A stretch of DNA of 14,557 bases from contig DBRA01000067.1 in NCBI GenBank assembly GCA_002305445.1, positions 17,949 through 32,505 on the forward strand, written 5' to 3'. This DNA is from Clostridiales bacterium UBA1380 (GTDB lineage: Bacteria; Bacillota; Clostridia; Oscillospirales; CAG-272). This document shows, in pieces, positions 6,764-13,616 of this stretch. The notes below the pieces were generated by a model. It saw nothing but the letters and a program-made list of their open reading frames with translations. It did no database searches and was not told the DNA's origin. The position numbers and the translations under genes are program-made. Position 1 is the first letter of the stretch. The number at the start of each line of letters is the position of its first letter.

Positions 6764-7885
6764 ATGGCTGAAAAACGCGATTATTACGAAGTGCTCGGCG
6801 TGGACAGATCCGCTGACGCAGAAGCTCTGAAAAAAGCATACCGCGCGCTCGCGAAGAAATATCACCCCGACCTTAATCCCGGAGATAAAGAGGCCGAAGA
6901 AAAATTCAAGGAAGCGAACGAGGCCTATTCCGTGCTCTCAGACCCGGACAAGCGCGCGAGATACGACCGTTTCGGCCATGCGGGGCTTGAAGGTCAGGGC
7001 GGTTTCGGCGCTGGCGGAATGGATTTCGGCGATTTCGGATTCGACATATCCGATCTGTTCTCCGGCATCTTCGGCGGCGGAACATCGTCGAGGCGCAGCG
7101 GGCCGGTTCGCGGCGACAATATCAGCGTGCGTCAGACTCTGACCTTTGAGGAAGCTGTATTCGGCTGCAAGAAGGAGATCACCTTCTCGCGCGTCCATAA
7201 GTGCGAAAAGTGCTCCGGCTCCGGAGCCGCGCCGGGAACGCACCCCGAAACATGCACGACCTGCGGCGGCACGGGTCAGGTGAGGATGCAGACGCGTACG
7301 CCGCTCGGAATAATGCAGACGTCGAGGACGTGCGACAACTGCCGCGGGACAGGCAAGGTAATAAAGAACCCGTGTCAGAACTGCCGCGGGACGGGATATA
7401 TCAAGGAGCGCCGCACGCTCGAGGTCACGTTCCCGGCCGGCATCGACGACGGACAGCGCATCGCGCTGCGCGGAGAGGGCGACGAAGGGCGCGCCGGCGG
7501 TGAAAACGGCGATCTGCTCATCACCGCACAGGTCAAGCCTCACAACATATTCGAGCGCGACGGATACGATCTGTACGCCGAAGTTCCGGTCACCTTCGCC
7601 GAAGCCACGCTCGGAGCGGATATCGACATACCTACACTCGAGGGTACGGAGAAGTATAAAATACCCGAAGGGACGCAGACAGGCACACGCTTCACGCTGC
7701 GCGGCCGCGGTGTCCAGATGGTCCACTCGAAAAACCGCGGCGATCTGTATATCACCGTAACGGTCGATGTGCCGCGCAACCTGACGGGCCAGCAGAAGGA
7801 GCTGCTCCGTTCTTTCGCCGCGTCCTGTGGAGAAAACAACAACCAGAAAAAGTCTAACTTTTTCAGAAAGCTCTGGAATAAATAA
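6764..7885 (+). CDS. dnaJ: Hsp40 co-chaperone DnaJ (type I)
   Basis: DnaJ delivers unfolded clients to DnaK and stimulates its ATPase. The 373-residue protein has the full type I layout. The J domain is at 1-70, with DYYEVLGV and HPD at residues 34-36. A Gly/Phe-rich stretch (about 74-106) includes DFGFDISDLFSGIFGG. A zinc-binding region carries four CxxCxGxG repeats at C147/C150, C164/C167, C190/C193 and C204/C207. Two C-terminal beta domains contain VTFPAGIDDGQRIALRGEG and GDLYITVTVDVP. The end (KSNFFRKLWNK) is basic. AAGGA at 6751-6755 lies eight bases before the ATG. It is fourth in the CIRCE operon, separated from dnaK by 105 bases holding two hairpins. Confidence 0.98.
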   Translation: MAEKRDYYEVLGVDRSADAEALKKAYRALAKKYHPDLNPGDKEAEEKFKEANEAYSVLSDPDKRARYDRFGHAGLEGQGGFGAGGMDFGDFGFDISDLFSGIFGGGTSSRRSGPVRGDNISVRQTLTFEEAVFGCKKEITFSRVHKCEKCSGSGAAPGTHPETCTTCGGTGQVRMQTRTPLGIMQTSRTCDNCRGTGKVIKNPCQNCRGTGYIKERRTLEVTFPAGIDDGQRIALRGEGDEGRAGGENGDLLITAQVKPHNIFERDGYDLYAEVPVTFAEATLGADIDIPTLEGTEKYKIPEGTQTGTRFTLRGRGVQMVHSKNRGDLYITVTVDVPRNLTGQQKELLRSFAASCGENNNQKKSNFFRKLWNK

Positions 7886-7886
7886 C

Positions 7887-7914
7887 CGCGCTGCCGATTG
7901 ACGGCACGCGTTTT
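7887..7914 (+). terminator. Probable intrinsic terminator after dnaJ
   Basis: CGCG plus TGCCG (7887-7890 and 7892-7896, with a bulged C at 7891) pair with CGGCA plus CGCG (7902-7910) around an ATTGA loop. The stem is followed by TTTT. It starts right after the dnaJ stop codon. Because the T-run is short and prmA has no obvious promoter of its own, read-through is likely. Partial termination here would resemble B. subtilis, where a transcript ending after dnaJ accompanies the longer operon mRNA. Confidence 0.6.
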
Positions 7915-7947
7915 AAAAACGGCTGACTTTAAAAACGGCCGTTTTTA
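7914..7947 (+). terminator. Second terminator-like hairpin before prmA
   Basis: TAAAAACGGC (7914-7923) is complementary to GCCGTTTTTA (7938-7947) with a 14-base loop. The loop carries a second copy of AAAAACGG, so the 3' arm can pair with either copy; 7930-7947 is itself a perfect palindrome. The T5 run in the 3' arm gives it terminator character, but the stem has only four GC pairs. It overlaps the T-run of the preceding hairpin by one base. Confidence 0.45.
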
Positions 7948-7979
7948 TTAAGCAAAAAAGTAATATAGAAAGCGGATAA

Positions 7980-8918
7980 ATGATGAGCAGCAAATGGAAT
8001 CAGATACGCGCGACCGCTAAGGCGGGCGACCTCGACACGCTCTGCGCCGTTATGGGCATGATTTCCACCGGCCTCATGATAGAGGACTACAGCGACGTCG
8101 ACGAGATGATGATGGACGGTGTTTACGGCGACCTCGTGGACGAATCGGTCCTGAACGCCGACAGAACCGTATCCTCCGTGTCGGTGTACGTGCCCGAGGA
8201 AGCACCGCTGCCGGAATACATCGGTTTTATGCGCGAACGCTTCGCCGCGTCCGGCGTCGACGCGAAGATTGAGGTCATCGGCGTCGACGAGGAGGATTGG
8301 GCGAACTCCTGGAAGCAGTACTATAAGCCCGTTCGCATAGGAAAGCGCCTTGTTGTCGTGCCCGCGTGGGAAAAGTACGACGCCGCGCCCGGCGAGGTCG
8401 TCATATCGATGGACCCCGGCATGGCGTTCGGCACAGGCACGCACGAGACGACGCGGCTCTGCGCGTCGCTGCTCGAAGAGCGAGCCGGCAAGGGTAAAAC
8501 CGTGCTCGATATCGGCTGCGGCAGTGGAATACTCGCGATCTGCGCCGCCAAGCTCGGCTCCGAGGTCGTCCACGCGGTCGATATCGACCCTGTCGCCGTG
8601 AAAGTCGCGCGCGAAAACGTCGCCGACAACGGCGTCGCCGACCGCGTGAGCGTCGCCGTATCCGATCTGCTGAAGGACACGCCCGCGCTCGAAGGCGGCT
8701 ATGACGTCGTGTGCGCGAACATCGTGGCCGACGTCATCCTGCGCCTTCTGCCGGGCGTCGGGCCGTATATCGCGGAAGGCGGATGCCTGATCGTCTCCGG
8801 TATAATCGAGCCGCGCGAAGCGGAAATACGCGACGCCGCAGCCGAAGCCGGGTTTATCATAACGGACGGCGCGTCGGAGAACGACTGGCGCGCGCTCGTC
8901 CTGACGCGCCGCGGATAA
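7980..8918 (+). CDS. prmA: Ribosomal protein L11 methyltransferase PrmA
   Basis: PrmA transfers methyl groups from S-adenosylmethionine to ribosomal protein L11. The 312-residue protein has an N-terminal L11-recognition domain (about 1-110), then the linker segment DEEDWANSWKQYYKPVRIGK (103-122). The Rossmann methyltransferase domain follows: the substrate loop MDPGMAFGTGTHETTRLC (144-161), motif I VLDIGCGSGILAI (175-187), VDIDPVAV (200-207) and the NIVADVI segment (247-253) that occupies the catalytic-loop position in this family. Length matches the usual 290-315. ATG codons at 7980 and 7983 are adjacent; AGAAAGCGG at 7967-7975 is a modest ribosome site that serves either. It sits between dnaJ and rsmE, its customary place in Firmicutes. 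Confidence 0.95.
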   Translation: MMSSKWNQIRATAKAGDLDTLCAVMGMISTGLMIEDYSDVDEMMMDGVYGDLVDESVLNADRTVSSVSVYVPEEAPLPEYIGFMRERFAASGVDAKIEVIGVDEEDWANSWKQYYKPVRIGKRLVVVPAWEKYDAAPGEVVISMDPGMAFGTGTHETTRLCASLLEERAGKGKTVLDIGCGSGILAICAAKLGSEVVHAVDIDPVAVKVARENVADNGVADRVSVAVSDLLKDTPALEGGYDVVCANIVADVILRLLPGVGPYIAEGGCLIVSGIIEPREAEIRDAAAEAGFIITDGASENDWRALVLTRRG

Positions 8919-9001
8919 TTCGGCGCGGTTTCATATAATATCACTGTTGGCGGCTTCGGCGCCGTCGGATTAAAACGCGTTTGTTATATTAACCAAAACA
9001 T

Positions 9002-9030
9002 TTGACAAAACACCGTCGTTATAGTATAAT
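9002..9030 (+). promoter_or_regulatory. Consensus sigma-A promoter before rsmE
   Basis: TTGACA (9002-9007) and TATAAT (9025-9030) are both perfect hexamers with an ideal 17-base spacer. Transcription should start near 9037, about 53 bases before rsmE. It lies inside the heat-shock gene order, so rsmE and the membrane protein after it can be expressed without the CIRCE promoter. Confidence 0.92.
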
Positions 9031-9089
9031 TATACGGTACGTCTGCTGGGGTTTGTCGATTGCCTTAATTTGATACGGAGGTTTACCGA

Positions 9090-9842
9090 ATGCCGCGTTT
9101 TTTCGTGGAGAACGGATCGTTTTCCGATGGCGTTGATGGTAAACCGCACGTCAGGTTGACGGGTGACGACGCGCATCACATATCGAGGTCTCTGCGCATG
9201 GCTGTTAGGGACAGGCTTGTCGTCTGCGATATGACCGGCACCGAATACGACTGCGTGATAACGCGGATCGGCGACAGTTTTGTTGATGCCGAAGCGCAGA
9301 GCACAAAGAAAAGCGACGTCGAGCCGCCCTATGCCGTAACGCTGTATCAGTGCGTCCCGAAGGGCGACAAGTTCGATTCCATCGTGCAGAAGAGCGTGGA
9401 ATGCGGCGTTTATGCGATAGTTCCGGTGTTTTCGGAGCGCTGCGTGAGCCGACCCGAAGGTGCGGCGCTCGAACGCAAGCTAGAGCGCTGGCGGCGCATA
9501 TCGCTCGAAGCCGCGAAACAGTGCGGCCGCGCGATCGTGCCGGAGATACGGCGTCCGCTCGATTTTAACGATGCGGTAAAAGCTGCTTCGTCGGCGGACG
9601 TTCCGATATTCTGCTACGAAGGCGACGGTACGAAGCCGCTTTCGGCGCTGCTCGCGGGATGTGACGGACGCGGTGCGTCGATTTCGCTTTTCATCGGCAG
9701 CGAAGGCGGCTTTTCGATAGACGAGGCGGATGCGGCTGTGAAGGCCGGAATGGCGATGGCGTCGCTCGGCCGGCGGATACTGCGCACCGAAACAGCCGCC
9801 GCGTTTACTCTCGCCTGCATCAGTTACGAGTACGAGCGATGA
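9090..9842 (+). CDS. rsmE: 16S rRNA m3U1498 methyltransferase RsmE
   Basis: RsmE methylates N3 of U1498 (E. coli numbering) in 16S rRNA of the small ribosomal subunit. The 250-residue protein has the usual N-terminal PUA-like domain (MPRFFVENG at the start, then TGDDAHHISRSLRMAVRDRL at 24-43). The SPOUT knot domain begins near VTLYQCVPKGDKFDSIVQKS (83-102). The knot region has FIGSEGGFSIDEADAA (201-216) and SLGRRILRTETAA (225-237). The family usually has GPEGG in the SAM loop; here the proline is serine, a mild change. GGAGG at 9077-9081 supports the start. A perfect promoter precedes it. Its stop codon overlaps an ATG of the next frame (ATGA at 9839-9842). Confidence 0.95.
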   Translation: MPRFFVENGSFSDGVDGKPHVRLTGDDAHHISRSLRMAVRDRLVVCDMTGTEYDCVITRIGDSFVDAEAQSTKKSDVEPPYAVTLYQCVPKGDKFDSIVQKSVECGVYAIVPVFSERCVSRPEGAALERKLERWRRISLEAAKQCGRAIVPEIRRPLDFNDAVKAASSADVPIFCYEGDGTKPLSALLAGCDGRGASISLFIGSEGGFSIDEADAAVKAGMAMASLGRRILRTETAAAFTLACISYEYER

Positions 9843-9916
9843 ACGGCACCGTCTTCAGCTATTCGCGCAAATACGCCGCAAACCGGAAAAATCCAATAAA
9901 AGCAAGGAGAAGATCC

Positions 9917-10699
9917 GTGACGAACGATACAACTCGCGGATACAACAAAGCAGTGAATACAGTCAAGCCGAAAAGCAAAGCGTCCGCCGCGACGCAGGAG
10001 AAAAACTACGCACCGCTTTACCGCATATTGATCGTCCTCGCGCTCGACATCTGCGCGATTTCGTCGATCACATACATAAAAAAGGATTTCCAGCGCGAAC
10101 TTTCTTTCCGCGCAGCCTTCCCGATAATCGCCGCGGTATTCGGCGCGCTGCTCGCGGCGTCGATCGTCTGGCTTGCCGTCGGAGCGGTGAAAAAGGTCAG
10201 GTTCGACCGCTTAGCTGTATCGCCGTCGCTTTGCACCGGCATTTTCGCCGTCGCCGGAGTAACGCTCACGGCGATGTACGAGTATGTGAACCGGATTAAC
10301 CTCATCATCATAATCATCGCGGCGAGCCTGCTTTATTTCGTTTATAAAATCTACAGCAAGCCCGTGTTCATTTTCTCCGCGTTTGCGGCAGTTTCCGTCA
10401 TCGGGCTGATCGGCGGCGCATCCATGACGGTCGGCCTTCCCGTGCGCGTCGCGTCGATGGTTCTCGCCGCCGCCGCCGCCGTGATCGCTTTGATCGCACG
10501 TAAAAACGGCGGTAAAATCGGAAGCATGAAGCTTCTCGACGACGGGCTGAATTTCTGGGCGGTCATAGCCGTCGCCGGAATCCTTCTTGTCGGTTCCGCG
10601 CTGATATTTGTCGCTTCGGCCGCACGTATTTATGCGATCTTCGCGCTTCTCGCCCTTTATTTGATAATAACTATAATCAACACCATTAAAATGATTTAG
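9917..10699 (+). CDS. Unrecognised integral membrane protein, about eight spans
   Basis: I do not recognise the family. From GTG at 9917 the protein has 260 residues. A short polar, lysine-rich cytoplasmic-looking head (TNDTTRGYNKAV through TQEKN) is followed by about eight hydrophobic segments, including LYRILIVLALDICAISSITY, FPIIAAVFGALLAASIVWLA, NLIIIIIAASLLYFVY and the final IFALLALYLIITIINTI. No catalytic motif stands out. I prefer the GTG because AAGGAG (9904-9909) lies seven bases before it. The alternative is the in-frame ATG at 9839, which overlaps the rsmE stop as ATGA and adds 26 mostly basic residues but has no ribosome site of its own; translational coupling could still use it. 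It shares the rsmE promoter. In B. subtilis the gene after rsmE is the tRNA-modifying mtaB, so this is a different occupant. Confidence 0.75.
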   Translation: MTNDTTRGYNKAVNTVKPKSKASAATQEKNYAPLYRILIVLALDICAISSITYIKKDFQRELSFRAAFPIIAAVFGALLAASIVWLAVGAVKKVRFDRLAVSPSLCTGIFAVAGVTLTAMYEYVNRINLIIIIIAASLLYFVYKIYSKPVFIFSAFAAVSVIGLIGGASMTVGLPVRVASMVLAAAAAVIALIARKNGGKIGSMKLLDDGLNFWAVIAVAGILLVGSALIFVASAARIYAIFALLALYLIITIINTIKMI

Positions 10700-10725
10700 T
10701 TTTTGTAAATATAATCATTTTTGTA

Positions 10726-10754
10726 TTGAAAAATAACAAAAATTCGTGTAATAT
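10726..10754 (+). promoter_or_regulatory. Sigma-A promoter for the PucR-type regulator gene
   Basis: TTGAAA (10726-10731) and TAATAT (10749-10754) are separated by 17 bases in AT-rich DNA beginning 27 bases after the membrane protein stop. Transcription should begin near 10761, leaving a leader of about 80 bases that starts with a strong hairpin. Confidence 0.7.
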
Positions 10755-10771
10755 ATAGTGTAGTATATACA

Positions 10772-10799
10772 AGGCGTTGCGGCACAACCCGCATCGCCT
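10772..10799 (+). promoter_or_regulatory. Hairpin in the leader of the regulator gene
   Basis: AGGCG-T-TGCGG (10772-10782) pairs with CCGCA-T-CGCCT (10789-10799): ten base pairs with one T-T mismatch around a CACAAC loop. It lies about ten bases after the expected transcription start and 45 bases before the start codon. It is followed by CGTTTATATAA, a poor T-run, so strong termination is doubtful. It could be a 5' mRNA stabiliser, an attenuator, a protein-binding site, or a weak terminator for transcripts arriving from rsmE. Confidence 0.6.
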
Positions 10800-10843
10800 C
10801 GTTTATATAACTTATCAATTAGAAGAAAGACGGAGGCTTCCGC

Positions 10844-11929
10844 ATGTCAAACCGTTTATTTCAGGGTATTATATATCAAATGAAAGACGCTGTCGACCGC
10901 ACCATCGGTGTGATCGATGAAAACGGCGTTATCATAGCATGCAGCGAGCTTTCGAAAATCGGCGATATGCGCACGGGGGTACGCGACGAGCTGGCGTATA
11001 CGACCGAGTTTGTCACAAGCGGAGGCTACACCTACCGTCCGATCGGAACCGGAACTAAAAACGAATATACCGTTTTCGTCGAAGGCGAGGACAAGCGTGC
11101 CGAGGACTTCGCCTCGGTGCTCTCGATCTCTTTGAAAAACATCAAGGATTTATACGACGACAAATACGACAAATCGAGCTTTGTCAAAAACATAATCCTC
11201 GACAACATTCTGCCGAGCGACATTTACATCAAGTCGAAGGAGCTGCGCTTCAACTCCGAGGAGGCTCGCGTAATACTGCTGATCAAGTTCCCTCCGAAAA
11301 CGGATGTGCTTCCGTACGATATGGTCAGCAATATGTTCCCGGACAAGAATAAAGATTATGTCATCTCCGTTTCAGAGCAGGATATTGTCCTTGTCAAGGA
11401 AGTGAAGACCGGCTCCGATATACGCGACGTCGAAAAAGTCGCGAAGACGATCGTCGACACAATGTCGAGCGAGTTCTTCACGAAGGTGAGCATCGGCATC
11501 GGCACCATCGTCGACAACATAAAGGATCTCGCCCGCTCGTACAAGGAGGCGCAGGTCGCTTTTGAAGTCGGCAAGGTCTTTGACACCGAAAAAAACATCA
11601 TCAGCTACGAAAACCTCGGCATCGGCAGGCTCATTTATCAGCTTCCGACGACGCTTTGTGAGATGTTCCTCGCGGAAGTGTTCAAGAACGGCTCTCTCGA
11701 GTCGCTCGACCGCGAGACTCTTATGACTATTCAGTGCTTCTTCGAGAATAACCTCAATGTATCCGAGACATCGCGCAAACTGTTTGTTCACCGCAACACG
11801 CTCGTATATCGCCTCGAGAAGATCAGAAAACTGACCGGGCTCGACCTGCGCGAGTTTGACCATGCGATAACATTTAAAGTTGCGCTTATGGTAAAGAGAT
11901 ATCTGACAACAAAGCCGGTCAAATTCTGA
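10844..11929 (+). CDS. PucR/CdaR-type helix-turn-helix transcriptional regulator
   Basis: This 361-residue cytoplasmic protein has the layout of sugar-diacid-type (CdaR/PucR) regulators. An N-terminal PAS-like sensor resembling the diacid-recognition domain (about 8-105) contains DRTIGVIDENGVIIAC. A central degenerate GGDEF-like domain (about 140-250) contains KVSIGIGTIVDNIKDLARSY. The C-terminal PucR-type helix-turn-helix (about 295-350) reads LNVSETSRKLFVHRNTLVYR followed by LEKIRKLTGLDL. GGAGG at 10832-10836 supports the ATG. The effector is unknown, and nothing nearby handles sugar diacids. Its neighbours are ftsE, ftsX and a cell-wall peptidase, so a cell-envelope signal is possible but unproved. 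A hairpin separates it from ftsE, so it may be transcribed separately. Confidence 0.88.
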   Translation: MSNRLFQGIIYQMKDAVDRTIGVIDENGVIIACSELSKIGDMRTGVRDELAYTTEFVTSGGYTYRPIGTGTKNEYTVFVEGEDKRAEDFASVLSISLKNIKDLYDDKYDKSSFVKNIILDNILPSDIYIKSKELRFNSEEARVILLIKFPPKTDVLPYDMVSNMFPDKNKDYVISVSEQDIVLVKEVKTGSDIRDVEKVAKTIVDTMSSEFFTKVSIGIGTIVDNIKDLARSYKEAQVAFEVGKVFDTEKNIISYENLGIGRLIYQLPTTLCEMFLAEVFKNGSLESLDRETLMTIQCFFENNLNVSETSRKLFVHRNTLVYRLEKIRKLTGLDLREFDHAITFKVALMVKRYLTTKPVKF

Positions 11930-11947
11930 TAACGACCATTAAACGAA

Positions 11948-11973
11948 GGGCGGAATAATATTTTATTCCGCCC
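11948..11973 (+). terminator. Hairpin after the regulator gene, probable weak terminator
   Basis: GGGCGGAATAA (11948-11958) and TTATTCCGCCC (11963-11973) are an exact 11-bp stem with a TATT loop, 18 bases after the regulator's stop codon. The stem is strong, but the sequence after it is ATACTGTTTTACA, with no immediate T-run. Termination may therefore be partial, letting some transcripts run into ftsE. Confidence 0.65.
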
Positions 11974-11980
11974 ATACTGT

Positions 11981-12009
11981 TTTACATCGATTTTTCGCGG
12001 CGATATACG
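11981..12009 (+). promoter_or_regulatory. Possible promoter for ftsE
   Basis: TTTACA (11981-11986) and TATACG (12004-12009) are 17 bases apart, directly after the preceding hairpin. The expected start near 12016 would give a leader of only about 27 bases before the ftsE ATG. Confidence 0.45.
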
Positions 12010-12042
12010 GCCGCAGACTAGGGATTGACTTGGTTATAATTT

Positions 12043-12717
12043 ATGATAGATTTTAAAAATGTGGTGAAAACCTACCCGAACGGAACGGTGGCGCTAAACG
12101 GCATCGATCTGCACATAGACGACGGTGAGTTTGTCTTTATCGTCGGCCGCTCCGGAGCGGGGAAGACGACGATGATGAAGCTGCTGCTGAAAGAGGAGAA
12201 GATAACCTCGGGCAAGCTTTTCGTAAACGAATACGACCTCGGAAAAATGTCTAATTTCCGCGTTCCTTACTACCGCCGCCAGCTCGGCGTCGTCTTTCAG
12301 GATTTCCGCCTGTTTCCCAATAAAAACGTATTCGAAAACGTAGCGTTCGCGATGCGCGTCATCGGCACGCCCTCGTCGATCATCCGATCAAGGGTGCCGG
12401 CGATACTGAAGACAGTCAACCTGTCGGATAAAATCCATAACTTCCCGAACGAGCTGTCGGGCGGCGAACAGCAGCGCGTGGCGCTCGCGAGAGCGCTTGC
12501 GAACAACCCCAAAATATTGATAGCGGACGAGCCCACCGGAAACATTGACCCCGAGATGAGCATCGAGATCATGAATCTGCTGCTCAAGATCAACCGCTTC
12601 GGAAAGACCGTTATCGTCGTCACGCATGAAAAGAACCTCGTCGACTACTTCAAGCAGCGGGTTGTGACGATATCGGACGGTGTTGTGGTCGAAGACCGCG
12701 CGGGTGAACAGCTATGA
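12043..12717 (+). CDS. ftsE: Cell division ABC-type ATPase FtsE
   Basis: FtsE is the cytoplasmic ATPase that drives FtsX to activate peptidoglycan hydrolases. The 224-residue protein is the normal length and complete: the family opening MIDFKNVVKTYPNGTVALNG, Walker A GRSGAGKT (35-42), Q-loop VVFQDFRLFPNKNVFENV (83-100), signature LSGGEQQRVALARAL (138-152), Walker B ILIADEPTGNIDP (158-170) and the H-loop VVTHEK (192-197). An in-frame stop (12037-12039) lies just before the ATG, so the start cannot be further upstream, yet no Shine-Dalgarno sequence is at a useful distance; the nearest purine run is GGGA at 12021-12024, 18 bases away. The stop codon overlaps the ftsX ATG (ATGA at 12714-12717), indicating coupled translation of the two partners. 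Confidence 0.96.
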   Translation: MIDFKNVVKTYPNGTVALNGIDLHIDDGEFVFIVGRSGAGKTTMMKLLLKEEKITSGKLFVNEYDLGKMSNFRVPYYRRQLGVVFQDFRLFPNKNVFENVAFAMRVIGTPSSIIRSRVPAILKTVNLSDKIHNFPNELSGGEQQRVALARALANNPKILIADEPTGNIDPEMSIEIMNLLLKINRFGKTVIVVTHEKNLVDYFKQRVVTISDGVVVEDRAGEQL

Positions 12718-13595
12718 AACATTACAGAGTATCGTATTTTATAGGGCAGGCGTTTCAGGGGCTGTGGCGCAACGGCGTCATGTCGTTCGCGTCCATCATG
12801 GTGCTGATGAGCTGCCTCGTTGTCATCGGCTCGTTTACGCTGCTTGTCCTCAACATCGACATGAACCTGTCGGAGCTGGGGCTGATGAACGAGATCGTCG
12901 TTTTCGTTAACGACGGAATGACCGAGGAGGAGATTCAAAACGTCGAGGCGCAGATACGCGCGCTCGACAACGTCGCGGCGGTTAAACGGACTACGGCCGC
13001 GCAAGGGCTTGAGGAGTTCCGTAAAAACGCCGGCGAGGACGCATACCTCTTTGACGACATCCCGGCCGACGCGCTGACGGACAAGTTCACGATAACATAC
13101 ATCGACAACGCGAAGGCGTCGAGCCTCGCGTATTCGCTCAACCAGATAGACGGCGTCCGCAAGGTGAACAGCCGCCTCGACCTCGCCGCGAAGATGCAGT
13201 CCTTCAAGGACGGCGTCATGCTTGTGTTCATGTGGTTCCTAATAATACTGTTCGTCGTCAGCCTTTTCGTGATAATAAACACGATCAAGCTGGCCGTGTT
13301 CGCAAGGCGCCAGGAGATATCTATCATGCGCTATGTCGGCGCGACGAGCACGTTCATAACGCTGCCGTTCATATTTGAAGGCATCATCATCGGAATCATT
13401 TCGAGCGTCATCGCCTACTTCGTCGAGTGGTACTTCTACATTTACGTTGAAAACATCATGTCACAGATGTCTATGATATCCATCATGCACTTTGTCGACA
13501 TCAAGGCTTATATTTTCATGGGTTTTGCGGCTATCGGCGTATTTACGGGCATATTCGGCTCATGCATCAGCCTTTCCAAGTATCTCAAGCAGTGA
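12714..13595 (+). CDS. ftsX: Cell division permease-like protein FtsX
   Basis: FtsX is the membrane partner of FtsE. It does not transport but passes the conformational signal to an outside hydrolase. The 293-residue protein has the expected four spans: TM1 (about 24-48), a roughly 115-residue outside domain (50-165), TM2 (167-190), TM3 (about 215-238) and TM4 (264-287). The cytoplasmic stretch FARRQEISIMRYVGAT (196-211) after TM2 is the conserved FtsX/MacB-type coupling motif that contacts the ATPase. The outside domain opens with EIVVFVNDGMTEEEI, the typical FtsX entry. The ATG overlaps the ftsE stop codon. Twenty-one bases later the M23 peptidase gene begins, the likely hydrolase target of the complex. 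Confidence 0.96.
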   Translation: MKHYRVSYFIGQAFQGLWRNGVMSFASIMVLMSCLVVIGSFTLLVLNIDMNLSELGLMNEIVVFVNDGMTEEEIQNVEAQIRALDNVAAVKRTTAAQGLEEFRKNAGEDAYLFDDIPADALTDKFTITYIDNAKASSLAYSLNQIDGVRKVNSRLDLAAKMQSFKDGVMLVFMWFLIILFVVSLFVIINTIKLAVFARRQEISIMRYVGATSTFITLPFIFEGIIIGIISSVIAYFVEWYFYIYVENIMSQMSMISIMHFVDIKAYIFMGFAAIGVFTGIFGSCISLSKYLKQ

Positions 13596-13616
13596 TAAGG
13601 GAGGTGTGGCTGAAAT

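Noticed and set aside
8951..8966. GGCGGC-TTCG-GCGCC hairpin between prmA and rsmE as a terminator
   Set aside because: The UUCG-type loop is suggestive, but the stem needs a bulged G and is followed by GTCGGATTAAAA, with no T-run.
9201..9842. rsmE as degenerate because its SAM loop reads GSEGG rather than GPEGG
   Set aside because: All other knot residues, including the LGRRILRTETA segment, are intact and the length is normal. A single mild substitution does not indicate loss of function.
10688..10721. AT-rich inverted repeat (AAAATGATT / AATCATTTT) across the membrane protein stop as a terminator
   Set aside because: It has only two GC pairs in nine and a 16-base loop, so the stem is too weak to call, although a few T residues follow.
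12035..12040. TATAAT right before the ftsE start as a -10 box
   Set aside because: Transcription would begin at about 12047, after the start codon, and the -35 position holds CGCAGA. It is more likely chance in AT-rich DNA.
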